From Linanthus parryae (taxonomy: Eukaryota > Streptophyta > Magnoliopsida > Ericales > Polemoniaceae), in NCBI GenBank assembly GCA_023055425.1, contig JALGPY010000003.1, positions 55,723,891 through 55,787,890 on the forward strand: DNA of 64,000 nucleotides. The letters are read 5' to 3'. Both the position numbers and the translations under genes were made by a program. The notes under the pieces were generated by a model that was given only the letters and a program-made list of their open reading frames with translations, was not told the DNA's origin and made no database searches. Positions 1-9,514 of this stretch are shown piece after piece (positions within the stretch are counted from its first letter, which is position 1; each line of letters opens with the position of its first letter).

Positions 1-1637
1 CATGATCAGATTTGGTGACAGGAGATTTGTAAGGCGGTCTAGTATTTTGCCTTGAAGGCAATGTTCACACACAAAGTACTAGATATATCCGATAATTTAA
101 ATTCTTTACACATATTAGAGGCATAATGAAAACAAGTTTAAGAGTGTCTTCAGAAGGATGCCCCAATCTGGCATGCAAGAGAGAGGACTTGACACCTTTC
201 CCTAAGTATGCATGCTTGACAGGGTCATGAACTTCTTTCTTGGATGAAAAAGGATGAGAGTAGATGGGATATATACCATTTTCACTGTGTCCTTGGTAAA
301 GGATTTTGACCAGATGTTTGTCGTGAATGTGAAAAGAATCAGCATCAAAATAGAAGCTACAATTATGTTTCTTACAAAGTTGATACACATATAACAAGTT
401 TGTTTCCAATTTAGGAACATGACGAGTATTGTTAAGTTTGAAAGAGTGAGAAGTCGTGTGAAGACAAAAATTACCAAAGTGAGTTATTGGAATGGTATTA
501 CCATTTCCAACATATACTTGATTAGTGCCATGATTGGAGAGTTCAAAGACAGATTACCAAATTCAACAGTCATGTGATTATTTGCTCCAGAATCAGACCC
601 AATAGTCTGGACTCATAGAAGGAGATGGCTCAGAAACAGAAGGTCCAAACACACCATTCATGGCAGTGAATTGAGAGGGAGGTTTCTTTCTTTGATAAGC
701 ATGATACATTCTATGCCAACAGTCAATAGCAGAGTGATAATCAAGACCACAAATTTGACAGTTAAGAGGATTTCCATGAATGTATCTTCTTTAAGAAGGA
801 CCACCCTTATTTGATCCAGACATGCCTCCCTCTACTTTGAATTCCATTGCCTCTTCCTCCAATAGGGTTTCCACCCCTTCCAGAAGAGTTAGAGTTGAAG
901 TTTTGACCATATTAATTAGGGTTTTGACCTTAATACCCTGACCCTTGACCATATGAGTTATTTTAGTTCGGGTTTTGACTTTGATACCCTGAACTTTGGC
1001 CTCTATCAAAATCAAAACCATTACCAGAATAACTATTAACAGCACCACGACCACGACCACCAATAGTTTGAGAACCAAAAGTAACATAAGCGGTAGTACC
1101 AGTAAGATCAGAAGACATAGCCATAGCAGTTTGAGATTCAATCATATTTTCTTCGGCTTTTAAAATAACATGTAATTATTTAAAGGAGATTTTGTCATGA
1201 GTGAGAGACTAAGCAACCCAAATACCAGATCTAAATGACTTATATTCAGGAGGAAGACAATTTAAGGCATATAAATCATGTCTTGATCCTCGATATGAAC
1301 CATAGCACATGGAAATTTGTCTCTTAGGGTTTTTAACCAGCATGTAAAGATCAATAATATATGATTTCTTTCAAACAGTTACCAATTCAGATATGAGTTC
1401 CATGATATTTTAGCGAGTGACAGATGCATACCTATTCTCGAGATAAGCCCAAAAGTCGCGAGAGGATTGCTTACATTCTACTTGAACCAGAGTCTCTTGA
1501 GTGAGGGTTGGAGTGAGGAGAGTAAGAACTGCTTGATCTGAGTGACCCAGGTATCATACGCCGAATCACGGTTGGGTGTGGTGGTGCCTTCATCATCGAG
1601 AACAAATTCGGAGGGACAAATTTTGGATCCATCAACA
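1..1637 (-). pseudogene. Copia Y gag / protease / GAG-pre-integrase remnant
   Basis: Read right to left, 1637 to about 1150 gives a degenerate UBN2-type gag. About 960-1145 gives a Gly/Arg-rich gag tail. Positions 718-770 encode a zinc knuckle of the form CxxCxxxxHxxxxC (CQICGLDYHSAIDC). A protease active site DSGANNH followed by MT is encoded around 575-605. Positions 65-409 carry the GAG-pre-integrase domain with the motif ARLGHPS. Several frameshifts and stops lie between these blocks, for instance between protease and pre-integrase, so no full polyprotein can be made. The left window edge cuts off the rest. Confidence 0.85.
1633..1637. repeat. Target-site duplication of element Z (left copy)
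   Basis: CAACA immediately before the TGTTAGG start of the left Z LTR. The same five bases follow the right Z LTR at 32684-32688. Removing Z and one CAACA joins the two parts of the Y gag in frame, which confirms the insertion. Confidence 0.9.
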
Positions 1638-2154
1638 TGTTAGGTTTTCTCTTGATTATGCATGTTGGAAATATTATGAAAGTATTGTATTTAGAAATTA
1701 GTAGAAATATGGAATCTACTAGTATTCCTAATTAGAGTTGTTTCCTAATATTTGTGATATTAGGATTACCTGGAGAGCAAGTAATGTGGCCTATAAAGAG
1801 GCGTCTCTACAAGAGTTCTAATTGAGTGAGTCGAGTTGAGTAAAGTAGAGAATTGGTGAGAGATATCTTTGAGCGGATGTGAGAGGTTAGGTTTTCATAG
1901 ATGTAGTCTATGAGGATGAGAGTACCGCGTCGACGTGGTCCGGGGATTGTGTTGTCTCTCCCCTACGATGAATTCCCTCATTGATATAGTAAAAATCTCC
2001 TCCTCTCGTGGATGTAAGCAGTTTTGCCAAACCACATTAAATTCTCGTTTTATCGTTTTTATTCATCTATATTGCGTATGTTGAGTGTGTGATCGTATGG
2101 CGTGTTTTTGCTTCCGTTGTAGTGGGAACTCGAGTCGACGATAATTCCCCAACA
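1638..2154 (+). repeat. 5' LTR of element Z
   Basis: Starts TGTTAGG and ends CCCCAACA, with a TATA-like TATAAA near 1793 that sets the plus orientation. It aligns over its length with 31916-32683, apart from a short insertion near 1660 and the MITE in the right copy. The many substitutions and small indels between the two copies indicate an old insertion. Confidence 0.85.
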
Positions 2155-2156
2155 AG

Positions 2157-2169
2157 TGGTATCACAGCC
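2157..2169 (+). promoter_or_regulatory. Primer-binding site of element Z
   Basis: TGGTATCACAGCC lies two bases after the left LTR. It resembles the plant Copia primer-binding site complementary to initiator tRNA-Met (usual core TGGTATCAGAGC) with one mismatch. Confidence 0.75.
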
Positions 2170-2393
2170 TGGTTCACGATTCAGGTGGAGCATGCGGTGA
2201 AAAAAATACGAAGAAGATAATTGTAAAACAAGAATTGAAGAAATAGAAATCAAGCAAACAAAGAAGAAGAAAAATACATGTTTTTTTTGGTGTTGTTCGT
2301 GGGTCTCGGACAAAAGAAAGAAAGGTATTTTATTTTTCTTTTTATTTGTGAGCTGCTGAAGAAATAAAAATCAAGAAAAATACATGTTTTTAT
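2170..2393 (+). other. Left internal remnant of element Z
   Basis: A-rich, non-coding leader that includes two copies of an AAATACATGTTTTT motif (about 2273 and 2378). No open frame resembling gag is seen. It ends abruptly where the truncated LTR of element A begins. Confidence 0.6.
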
Positions 2394-2845
2394 TTGCTAT
2401 AGAAGGAAAGTGTTCAATATATAGTGGGGAAGTGACCGTTAAGAGGGGTTAATGTGCCCATAAATGGCGGCTTAATGATAGCCCTGTAACGGCACGTTCG
2501 ACCGTATATATAGGGCACATTACGCATCAGCTCTGTATATGCATGGACCGTTACGAGATCGACCGCATTTATGGGAAACGTGGTCCTTGAATCTCTCAGA
2601 CAGTTACAAAGGGTTGCGCGCGAGCGTGGTTGTTGCTCTCGCGCAACGCTCCTTACTATAGCTTCCAAACCACTAAGTCCCTACAATTACCGTGTGATTA
2701 GTATCGCGGGTGTCCCTGTCTCACAGCCCCCATGTTGATAAGCTCGAATATAAGCATGTTATTGGGTGTATACGGAGTACTATTGGATGTGCTCAATGAC
2801 TGTCATGTGCACGGTAGTTGATCTGCACAGAATCCACTATCTACC
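2394..2845 (-). repeat. 3' LTR of element A (3'-truncated)
   Basis: Aligns with 30842-31288. It lacks about 170 bp corresponding to 30673-30841, the LTR 3' end, so the junction with Z at about 2394 is a deletion and no TSD can be recognised. The terminal TG of the minus strand is altered (plus strand CTACC at 2841-2845 where the other copy has CTACA). Confidence 0.85.
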
Positions 2846-2865
2846 TTAGCCCCCTTTTGCGCGTA
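2846..2865 (-). promoter_or_regulatory. Polypurine tract of element A
   Basis: On the minus strand this reads GCAAAAGGGGGCTAAG just before the 3' LTR. Element B has a matching tract (AAAAAGGGGCTAA at about 24644-24656) before its own 3' LTR, which supports the assignment. Confidence 0.8.
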
Positions 2866-3485
2866 TGCGACACGCGTCGTCGTGAAAACGCGCAAAACCA
2901 GCCGTGCGTGGCTCCACCCATATCCTCGTACCAATTCGAATATTATTTGACAACCCTAGCCCCCAAAATTAGCCATTATAGCCTAGGTCTCTGTATCGTC
3001 GAGTGGACTTTAATGAGGTGTGACTGTTGTGAAGCTAACTAGTCGCCATCCACATATTTTTGCCGATTTTCGAGGCAATAATAACTCAAAGTGATCTGAT
3101 AGGCCATCAATTTTGCCGTTTATCAAGATAATGCTGATTCAGCAAATCGAACGGTCGCAACCCTTCGAGCTTTAGAACCCTATTTAAACCCTTCTTGTAA
3201 CGATTAGAACTTTTCCACCATTGCTGCTACTGAAGTTTTATGAGCCAGAGAGAGAATTCCCAACCAGGCGCTTAGATCTTCAACCAAATTCTCGATCAGG
3301 TCGTTCATTCAATCCAATCACTCAAAAGGCAACAAGGTTAGTGATTCTTATCCTTCTCTTTTACCTTTTGAACCCAAACTAGTACCCATTCTGGGTTTAG
3401 AGCTACTTGTTCTTCATGTTCTTCACTGTTCAGACAGGGTTTTGATCTTAAAATCCTGTTTTGCACTTGTTATTGTGTTATAGAA
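2866..3485 (+). promoter_or_regulatory. Promoter and 5' UTR region of the antisense gene in A
   Basis: Positions 2866-3000 are a conserved 3' UTR block of the family, also present in B around 24530-24620. A TATA-like CTATTTAAAC at about 3180 precedes the antisense start codon by about 300 bp. A possible 5' UTR intron begins GTTAGT at about 3338. This suggests the antisense gene is driven by its own promoter rather than by the LTR; there is no direct evidence of transcription. Confidence 0.5.
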
Positions 3486-3706
3486 ATGGCCCCCAAGAAG
3501 TCCCAGAAAGAAGTGGTTGAGGTGCCCGAACTTTCCAAGGATATGTGGTGCAAGGATCCCTTTCTAGGTGGAGATTATTTATTCTTATCAACCGTCAAAG
3601 GGACCACCCTTCGAGAATCTCCCGTGGAGGGCGCCATGTAGTTAGTACCTGAACCAGAAAGGGATGATTGGGATCTTGCTAGTACGCAAGACGTGCACCA
3701 CCTTGG
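3486..3706 (+). pseudogene. Antisense gene of A, first coding part
   Basis: ATG at 3486 opens a frame starting MAPKKSQKEVVEVPE. It stops at TAG 3639-3641, then continues open in the same frame to the Angela insertion at 3706. After the insertion the same frame resumes at 14638 when one CTTGG is removed, so 3486-3706 and 14638 onward were one gene. The N terminus is basic and may hold a nuclear-localisation signal (PKK). It precedes the plant mobile domain of the second part. Confidence 0.7.
3702..3706. repeat. Target-site duplication of the Angela Copia (left copy)
   Basis: CTTGG directly before TGTAGGG at 3707; the matching CTTGG lies at 14633-14637 directly after CCAACA. The host reading frame is restored when one copy is removed. 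Confidence 0.93.
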
Positions 3707-4636
3707 TGTAGGGTTTTGGATTCATGGATGCGCAACGGAAACAAAATTAACCATGCAAAACCCTCCAAGGATCACAAGTCAAGAGACATAACGATGGTAA
3801 AGGAAGAAATCAATAACACACCTTAGGGTTCTCATTTGATGACTTCAAACGCGAATTGTGTCACGTTCTCTATGGTTGATCCACGCCTAGAGTTGATTCC
3901 TAGATCTCCCACTCCTTGGTGCTAGCCCGGAAAGAGGAAGAGGAAGAAGAATCACGCAAAACGAGACGAACCAAAGGAGGTTTCGGCCTCCTTTGGGGCC
4001 GACGGGGACGGGGCGGCGAGCTAGGGGGCAGTCGGCTCCTTAGCTTGTTGCTCTCTCTCCTTTTGTTCTCTCCCACTCTTGTTATGTTCAATTACGAGCA
4101 TAAGTTGTGGGAAGGAAGGAAGGAAGGTCCTTTATATAGTCCAACAACTCCTTGCCAACTACCTAAAGGACTTATTCTAGTCCTACTAGAATTCAATTAA
4201 GTCCCTTCCTTGCAAATTAGTCCCTACTAAGTTTGCAAGGTTTTTCAAAGTGATCATTCTAATTAATTAATCAAATTAATTAATTCCCAAATCTAGTTCA
4301 ACTCTATATAGCGTGTGACCCCATAGGTTCTATCTAGTTGGTAGCAACTATTTGCTAATATGGAGCGGTTTCTAGCAAAACATCCATTCTAGCCAACTAA
4401 TAGAATAGTCATCTTGACAACCTTTGTACAAGCAATTGTCTCATCCCTTTGTCTCTATATCCGGATTGGACACGAGACATACAAGTCACACTCGTATATC
4501 CGATCCATAGTTTCTCGATCCATGGGAATAGCCTTATTCGTGCAAATAACATCAATATCCCATATCTATTTATTTGAGTCTGGCCAGACATTCTATAAGC
4601 ACTATCCCTCGAGTGGCCTTGGATATTTGATCCCGT
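3707..4636 (-). repeat. Truncated outer LTR of the Angela element (3' side)
   Basis: Starts TGTAGGGTTTTGG on the plus strand. It matches 13208-14135 closely, then jumps at about 4636 into pol sequence equivalent to about 9130. The junction shares CGTT with both parents, a typical microhomology deletion. About 500 bp of LTR and about 1.07 kb of adjacent internal DNA are missing. Small plus-strand open frames here, such as 3916-4200, are LTR shadows. Confidence 0.85.
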
Positions 4637-6630
4637 TTCTGATGAAGCCAAACTCTTTGCCTACTTCATCAAAACGTCGATTCCAACTTCTAGAAGCTTG
4701 CTTCAATCCATAAATGGATCGTTGCAGCTTACAGACTTTGTTGGCTTTCTTTGGATACTCAAAACCCTCCAGCTGTATCATATACACATCCTCGAGGAGA
4801 TTCCCATAAAGGAATGTTGTTTTGACATCCATCTGCCAAATCTCATAGTCATGGTATGCTGCAATCGCAAGTAGGATTCGGATGGATTTGGTCATAGCGA
4901 CTGGTGAAAAGGTTTCATCATAGTCAATACCATGAATCTGTCTGAATCCTTTTGCCACCAATCGGCCCTTATAGGTAATCACATTACCATCCATGTCGAT
5001 CTTCTTCTTGAAGACCCATTTGCACCCTATGAGGGGCGCCCCTTCGGGTGGTTCCACCAAAGTCCATACTTTGTTGGTATACATGGATTCCATCTCGGAT
5101 CTCATGGCTTCTAGCCACTTCTGAGAGTCTGGGCCATTCATGGCCTCCTCATAGGTAGTAGGCTCATCATCTATGAGCATCGTGTCACCGGAATCGGTCA
5201 TGAGAAGTCCATACCTCTCGGGTTCCTGGCGCACTCTACTAGACTCTTGTGTTACCTGAACAGGTTGCTCCACAACCGTTTGTAGTTCCTGTTCATGTTC
5301 CATAATCGGTTCAGTGATTTGTCGTTCTTGAACCTCTTCAAGTTCTACAGCCCTCCCACTTGCTTCTTTAGAGACAAACTCTCTTTCTAGAAACACGTCG
5401 GTCCGAGCAACAAACACTTTGTTCTCGGTTGGATTGTAGAAGTAGTATCCCTTTGTTTCCTTAGGGTACCCCACAAATTTGCACTTATCCGATTTTGGCC
5501 CTAGCTTGTCTGATTGTAAAAGTTTTACATAGACATCGAAGCCTCAAATCCTCATGAACGACAGTGTGGGACGCCTCCCACTCCACATCTCATATGGTGT
5601 CTTCATGACTGATTTAGATGGAACACGGTTAATGGTGAAAGCTGCACTTAATAGAGCGTAGCCCCAAAATGATAATGGAAGATCAGTTTGACACAACATA
5701 GATCGAACCATATCCAATAGGGTTCGATTCCTCCTCTCAGACACGCCATTCCACTGTGGCGTTCCGGGTGGAGTGAGTTGGGACACGATCCCACACTCTC
5801 TAAGATAGTCGTCAAACTATTGGCTTAAGTATTATCCTCCACGATCCGATCGTAGAGCTTTGATACTCTTGCCAAGTTGCTTCTCTACTTCATTCTTGAA
5901 TTCTTTGAACACTTCAAAGGATTCGGATGTTGCCCTGATAAGGTACACAAATCCATATCTACTGTAATCATCAGTAAATGTAATGAAGTAGACATAACCA
6001 CCCCTGGCAGGCGTGGCAAATGGCCCACACACATCAGTATGTATGAGCGCCAATTGCTCACTAGTCCTTTCTCCTTTCTTATTGAAAGGGGACTTTGTCA
6101 TTTTTCCCAATAAACAAGCCTCACATGTCTCATATGATTCAAAATCAAATGAGTCTAGTAATCCATTCTTATGGAGTCTTGATACATGTTTCTCATTTAT
6201 GTGGCCTAAACGACAGTGCCATAAATAAGCAGGATTTAAATCATTTATTTTAATCCGCTTGGTATTAATGTTATAGACAGGATTGCTTAGATCAAGGACA
6301 TATAGTCCATTAAATAATTGCGCACTAAAATGGTGAATATTTTTCAAATAAAAAGAACAACAATTGTTCTTTATTGAAATAATAAAACCATCCTTGTCCA
6401 AACAAAAAATAGAAATAATGTTTCTGCTCATAGCAGGCACAAAATAGCAATTATTTAATTCTAAAACTAATCCTGAAGGCAGAGATAGCTCGCACACGCC
6501 TATGGCCAACGCAGCAACCTTTGCTCCATTCCCAACGCGCAGATCTACCTCTCCTTTAGCCAATCTTCCACTTCTCTTTAGATCCTGCATATTTCGACAA
6601 ATATGAGATCCACATCCAGTATCTAATACC
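4637..6630 (-). pseudogene. Angela pol fragment (protease edge, integrase, RT N-terminus)
   Basis: Read right to left it starts at the protease edge (6590), runs through GAG-pre-integrase (CRLGH) and the integrase core, and ends in reverse transcriptase at about 4640. It duplicates about 9130-11120 of the right-hand unit with many substitutions. Frame breaks lie near 5540 and 5830. The RT join is intact here (FKKKIDMDG at about 5000), while the right-hand unit has a one-base deletion at the same place. Gag, leader and the 3' end of pol are missing, so it cannot be autonomous. Confidence 0.85.
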
Positions 6631-8060
6631 TGTAGGGTTTTGATTCATGGATCGCGCAAACGGAAGCATAATCAAACAAACAACCATGCAAAACCCTCCA
6701 AGGATCACAAGTCTAGATGCATAACGATAGTGAAGGTAAGAAATCATAAACACACCTTTGGGTTCTCCTTGATGACTTCAAACGCGAATAGTGTCACGTT
6801 CTCTATAGTTGATCCACGCCTAGAGTTGTTTCTAGATCTCCAATCTCCTTGGTGCTAGCTCGGAATGAGAGGAGGGTGAAGGAATCACGCAAAACGAGAC
6901 AAAAGGAAGGGGTTTCGGCCCTTATTTTGGCCGACGGGGACGAGGGCGGCGGCAAGGGGGGCGTCGGCCTCCTTTGTTGCTTGCTCTCTCTCCTTTGTTC
7001 TCTCCCACTCTTGTTATGTTCTCTCTAGAGCATAAGTTATGAGGAAGGAAGGAAGGAGGGTCCTTTATATAGTCCAACAACTCCTTGTTAACTACCTAAA
7101 GGACTTATTCTAGTCCTACTAGAATTCAATTTAGTCCCTTCCTTGCAAATTAGTCCCTACTAAGTTTGCAAGGGTTTGCAAAGTGATCCTTCTAATTAAT
7201 TAATCCAATTAATTAATTCCCAAATCTAGTACAACTCTATATAGCGTGTGACCCCGTAGGTTCTATCTAGTTGGTAGCAACTCTTTGCTAATATGGAGCG
7301 GTTTCTAGCAAAACATCCATTCTAGCCAACTAATAGAATAGTCATCTAGACAACCTTGTACAAGTAATTGTCTCATCCCTTTGCCTCCATATCCGGATTG
7401 GACACGAGACATACAAGTCACACTCGTATATCCAATCCATAGTTTCTCGATCCATGGAATAGCCTTATTCGTGCAAATAACATCAATATCCCATATTGAT
7501 TTATTTGAGTCTGGCCAGACATTCTATAAGCACTATCCTTCGAGTGGCCTTGGATATTTGCTCCCGTTATGTGGGAGGGGCAAATCCTCTCTACGTCCAC
7601 TACGATCTCTAAGCTTGCTTCTCATTGTATCCAGTACACGCCTTTATAACTACCCAGTTACGGTGTAGCGTTTAACGCTACCAAGATTACAATGATCCAC
7701 AACTAGAATATCTAGTGACTTCAAGTCTAAGGATGACAATACCATTGTACCGGAGAAGCACTTGTGACTCAACATAACATGTATGTAGCCTTCTCGGTGA
7801 TGGGTCAATCCAGTGCAACATTCCGTAATGCACACCTATGTGTTGGATCGTGATATCTCCATATCAATCCAACCCCATACTAGTCTATAAATGATTGTCC
7901 CATTAATCATTATACTTGACTAGGGATATTTAAGATAAACAACACGATTGTAAATCTAAGGACTTCATTATATTAAATATCCAATAAATAATAAATGAAT
8001 TTTCTAGCCATATACAAATTCATACTAAACTAGATTGCCTCTAGGGCATCTATTCCAACA
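6631..8060 (-). repeat. Middle LTR of the Angela element
   Basis: Complete 1430-bp LTR ending CCAACA on the plus strand and followed by the polypurine tract at 8061-8073 (GCAAGTGGGAGAC on the minus strand). It differs from the two outer LTRs by many shared substitutions and indels, for example CGCGCAAACGGAAG near 6655 against the GC(A/G)CAACGGAAAC of the outer pair, so it is not the sister of either. There is no TSD at its left edge (ATACC against CTTGG). Confidence 0.88.
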
Positions 8061-8074
8061 GTCTCCCACTTGCA

Positions 8075-9514
8075 CTAGAGCCAATCTAGCGCATCTCGTA
8101 TGCCCATACTCCTAGTGTGCCCTTCATGCTTCCACTGCGTGAGAGGCTTCGTAAGCGGGTCTGACAGATTATCATCTGTACGAATCTTGCATATCCGAAC
8201 GTCTCCTCTATCGATAATATCTCGAATCAGATGAAACTTCCTGAGCACATGCTTGGACTTCTGGTGCGATCTGGGTTCCTTTGATTGCGCGATCGCCCCA
8301 GTGTTGTCACAAAACAACTCCACTGGATCCGCAATGCTAGGGACCACACCAAGCTCAGAAACAATCTTTCTTATCCAAACAGCCTCCTTTGCTGCGCCAT
8401 TTGCAGCAATGTACTCAGCCTCTGTTGTAGAATCAGCTACCGTCTCTTGCTTGGAACTCTTCCAGCTCACCGCTGCTCCATTCAGGCAAAACACATATCC
8501 CGATTGTGATCTAAAGTCATCTCTATCGGTTTGGAAGCTTGCATCAGTGTAACCCCTTACACGCAACTCTTCCTCACCGCCAAACATCAAGAAAGCATCC
8601 TTAGTTCTTCTCAAGTACTTCAGGATGTTCTTGACAGCAATCCAGTGACTCTCACCCGGATTGGATTGGTATCTGCTTGTCATACTCAAGGCATATGACA
8701 CATCTGGTCTAGTACATAACATGGCGTACATGATGGATCCTATGGCCGAGGCATAGGGAATCCTACTCATGCGTTCCTTCTCAATCTCATTGGAAGGACA
8801 ACCACTCTTCGAAAGTGTGATTCCATGTGACATGGGCAAGAATCCCTTCTTGGAATCTTGCATGTTGAACCGTTTCAACACCTTGTCAATATATGTACTT
8901 TGACTTAGGCCTAGCAACCTTTTAGATCTATCTCTATAGATCTTTATACCGAGTATATAGGCTGCTTCCCCTAAGTCCTTCATTGAGAAACACTTTCCTA
9001 GCCAATCTTTCACAGATTGCAGCATGGGAATGTCGTTTCCAATGACTAGTATGTCATCCACATAAAAGACCAGAAAAGCTACAGAGCTCCCACTAACCTT
9101 CTTGTAGACACAAGACTCATCTTCGTTTCTGATAAAGCCAAACTCTTTGACCACTTCATCAAAACGTCGATTCCAACTCCTAGAAGCTTGCTTCAATCCA
9201 TAAATGGATCGTTGCAGCTTACAGACTTTGTTGTCTTGCTTTGGATCCTCAAAACCCTCCGGCTGTATCATATACACGTCCTCGAGGAGATTCCCATAAA
9301 GGAATGCTATTTTGACATCCATCTGCCAAATCTCATAGTCGTAGTATGCTGCAATCGCAAGTAGGATTCGGATGGATTTGGTCATAGCGACTGGTGAAAA
9401 GGTTTCATCATAGTCAATACCATGAATCTGTCTGAATCCTTTAGCCACCAATCGGCCCTTATAGGTAATCACATTACCATCCATGTCGATCTTCTTCTTG
9501 AGACCCACTTGCAC
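8075..9514 (-). CDS. Angela Copia reverse transcriptase - RNase H
   Basis: 479 codons without a stop. The N-terminal third is the Copia reverse transcriptase, with GLKQASRSW and the catalytic YVDD motif (in VFYVDDILVIGN, around 9055-9075). The C-terminal third is RNase H, with DASF, EAEYIA and CDNTGA. In the family this is the end of one gag-pol polyprotein. Here it is separated from the upstream part by a one-base deletion near 9500, so an RT product from this copy would need frameshifting. It ends next to the polypurine tract, as expected. Confidence 0.9.
   Translation of the reverse strand: MQVGLKKKIDMDGNVITYKGRLVAKGFRQIHGIDYDETFSPVAMTKSIRILLAIAAYYDYEIWQMDVKIAFLYGNLLEDVYMIQPEGFEDPKQDNKVCKLQRSIYGLKQASRSWNRRFDEVVKEFGFIRNEDESCVYKKVSGSSVAFLVFYVDDILVIGNDIPMLQSVKDWLGKCFSMKDLGEAAYILGIKIYRDRSKRLLGLSQSTYIDKVLKRFNMQDSKKGFLPMSHGITLSKSGCPSNEIEKERMSRIPYASAIGSIMYAMLCTRPDVSYALSMTSRYQSNPGESHWIAVKNILKYLRRTKDAFLMFGGEEELRVRGYTDASFQTDRDDFRSQSGYVFCLNGAAVSWKSSKQETVADSTTEAEYIAANGAAKEAVWIRKIVSELGVVPSIADPVELFCDNTGAIAQSKEPRSHQKSKHVLRKFHLIRDIIDRGDVRICKIRTDDNLSDPLTKPLTQWKHEGHTRSMGIRDALDWL

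Noticed and set aside
1663..1668. TGTTGG as the start of the left Z LTR
   Set aside because: It gives no TSD; alignment with the right LTR and the CAACA pair place the start at 1638.
3900..4200. Arg/Gly-rich open frames, repeated near 13400-13730
   Set aside because: They lie in Angela LTRs on both strands and follow base composition; no known protein.
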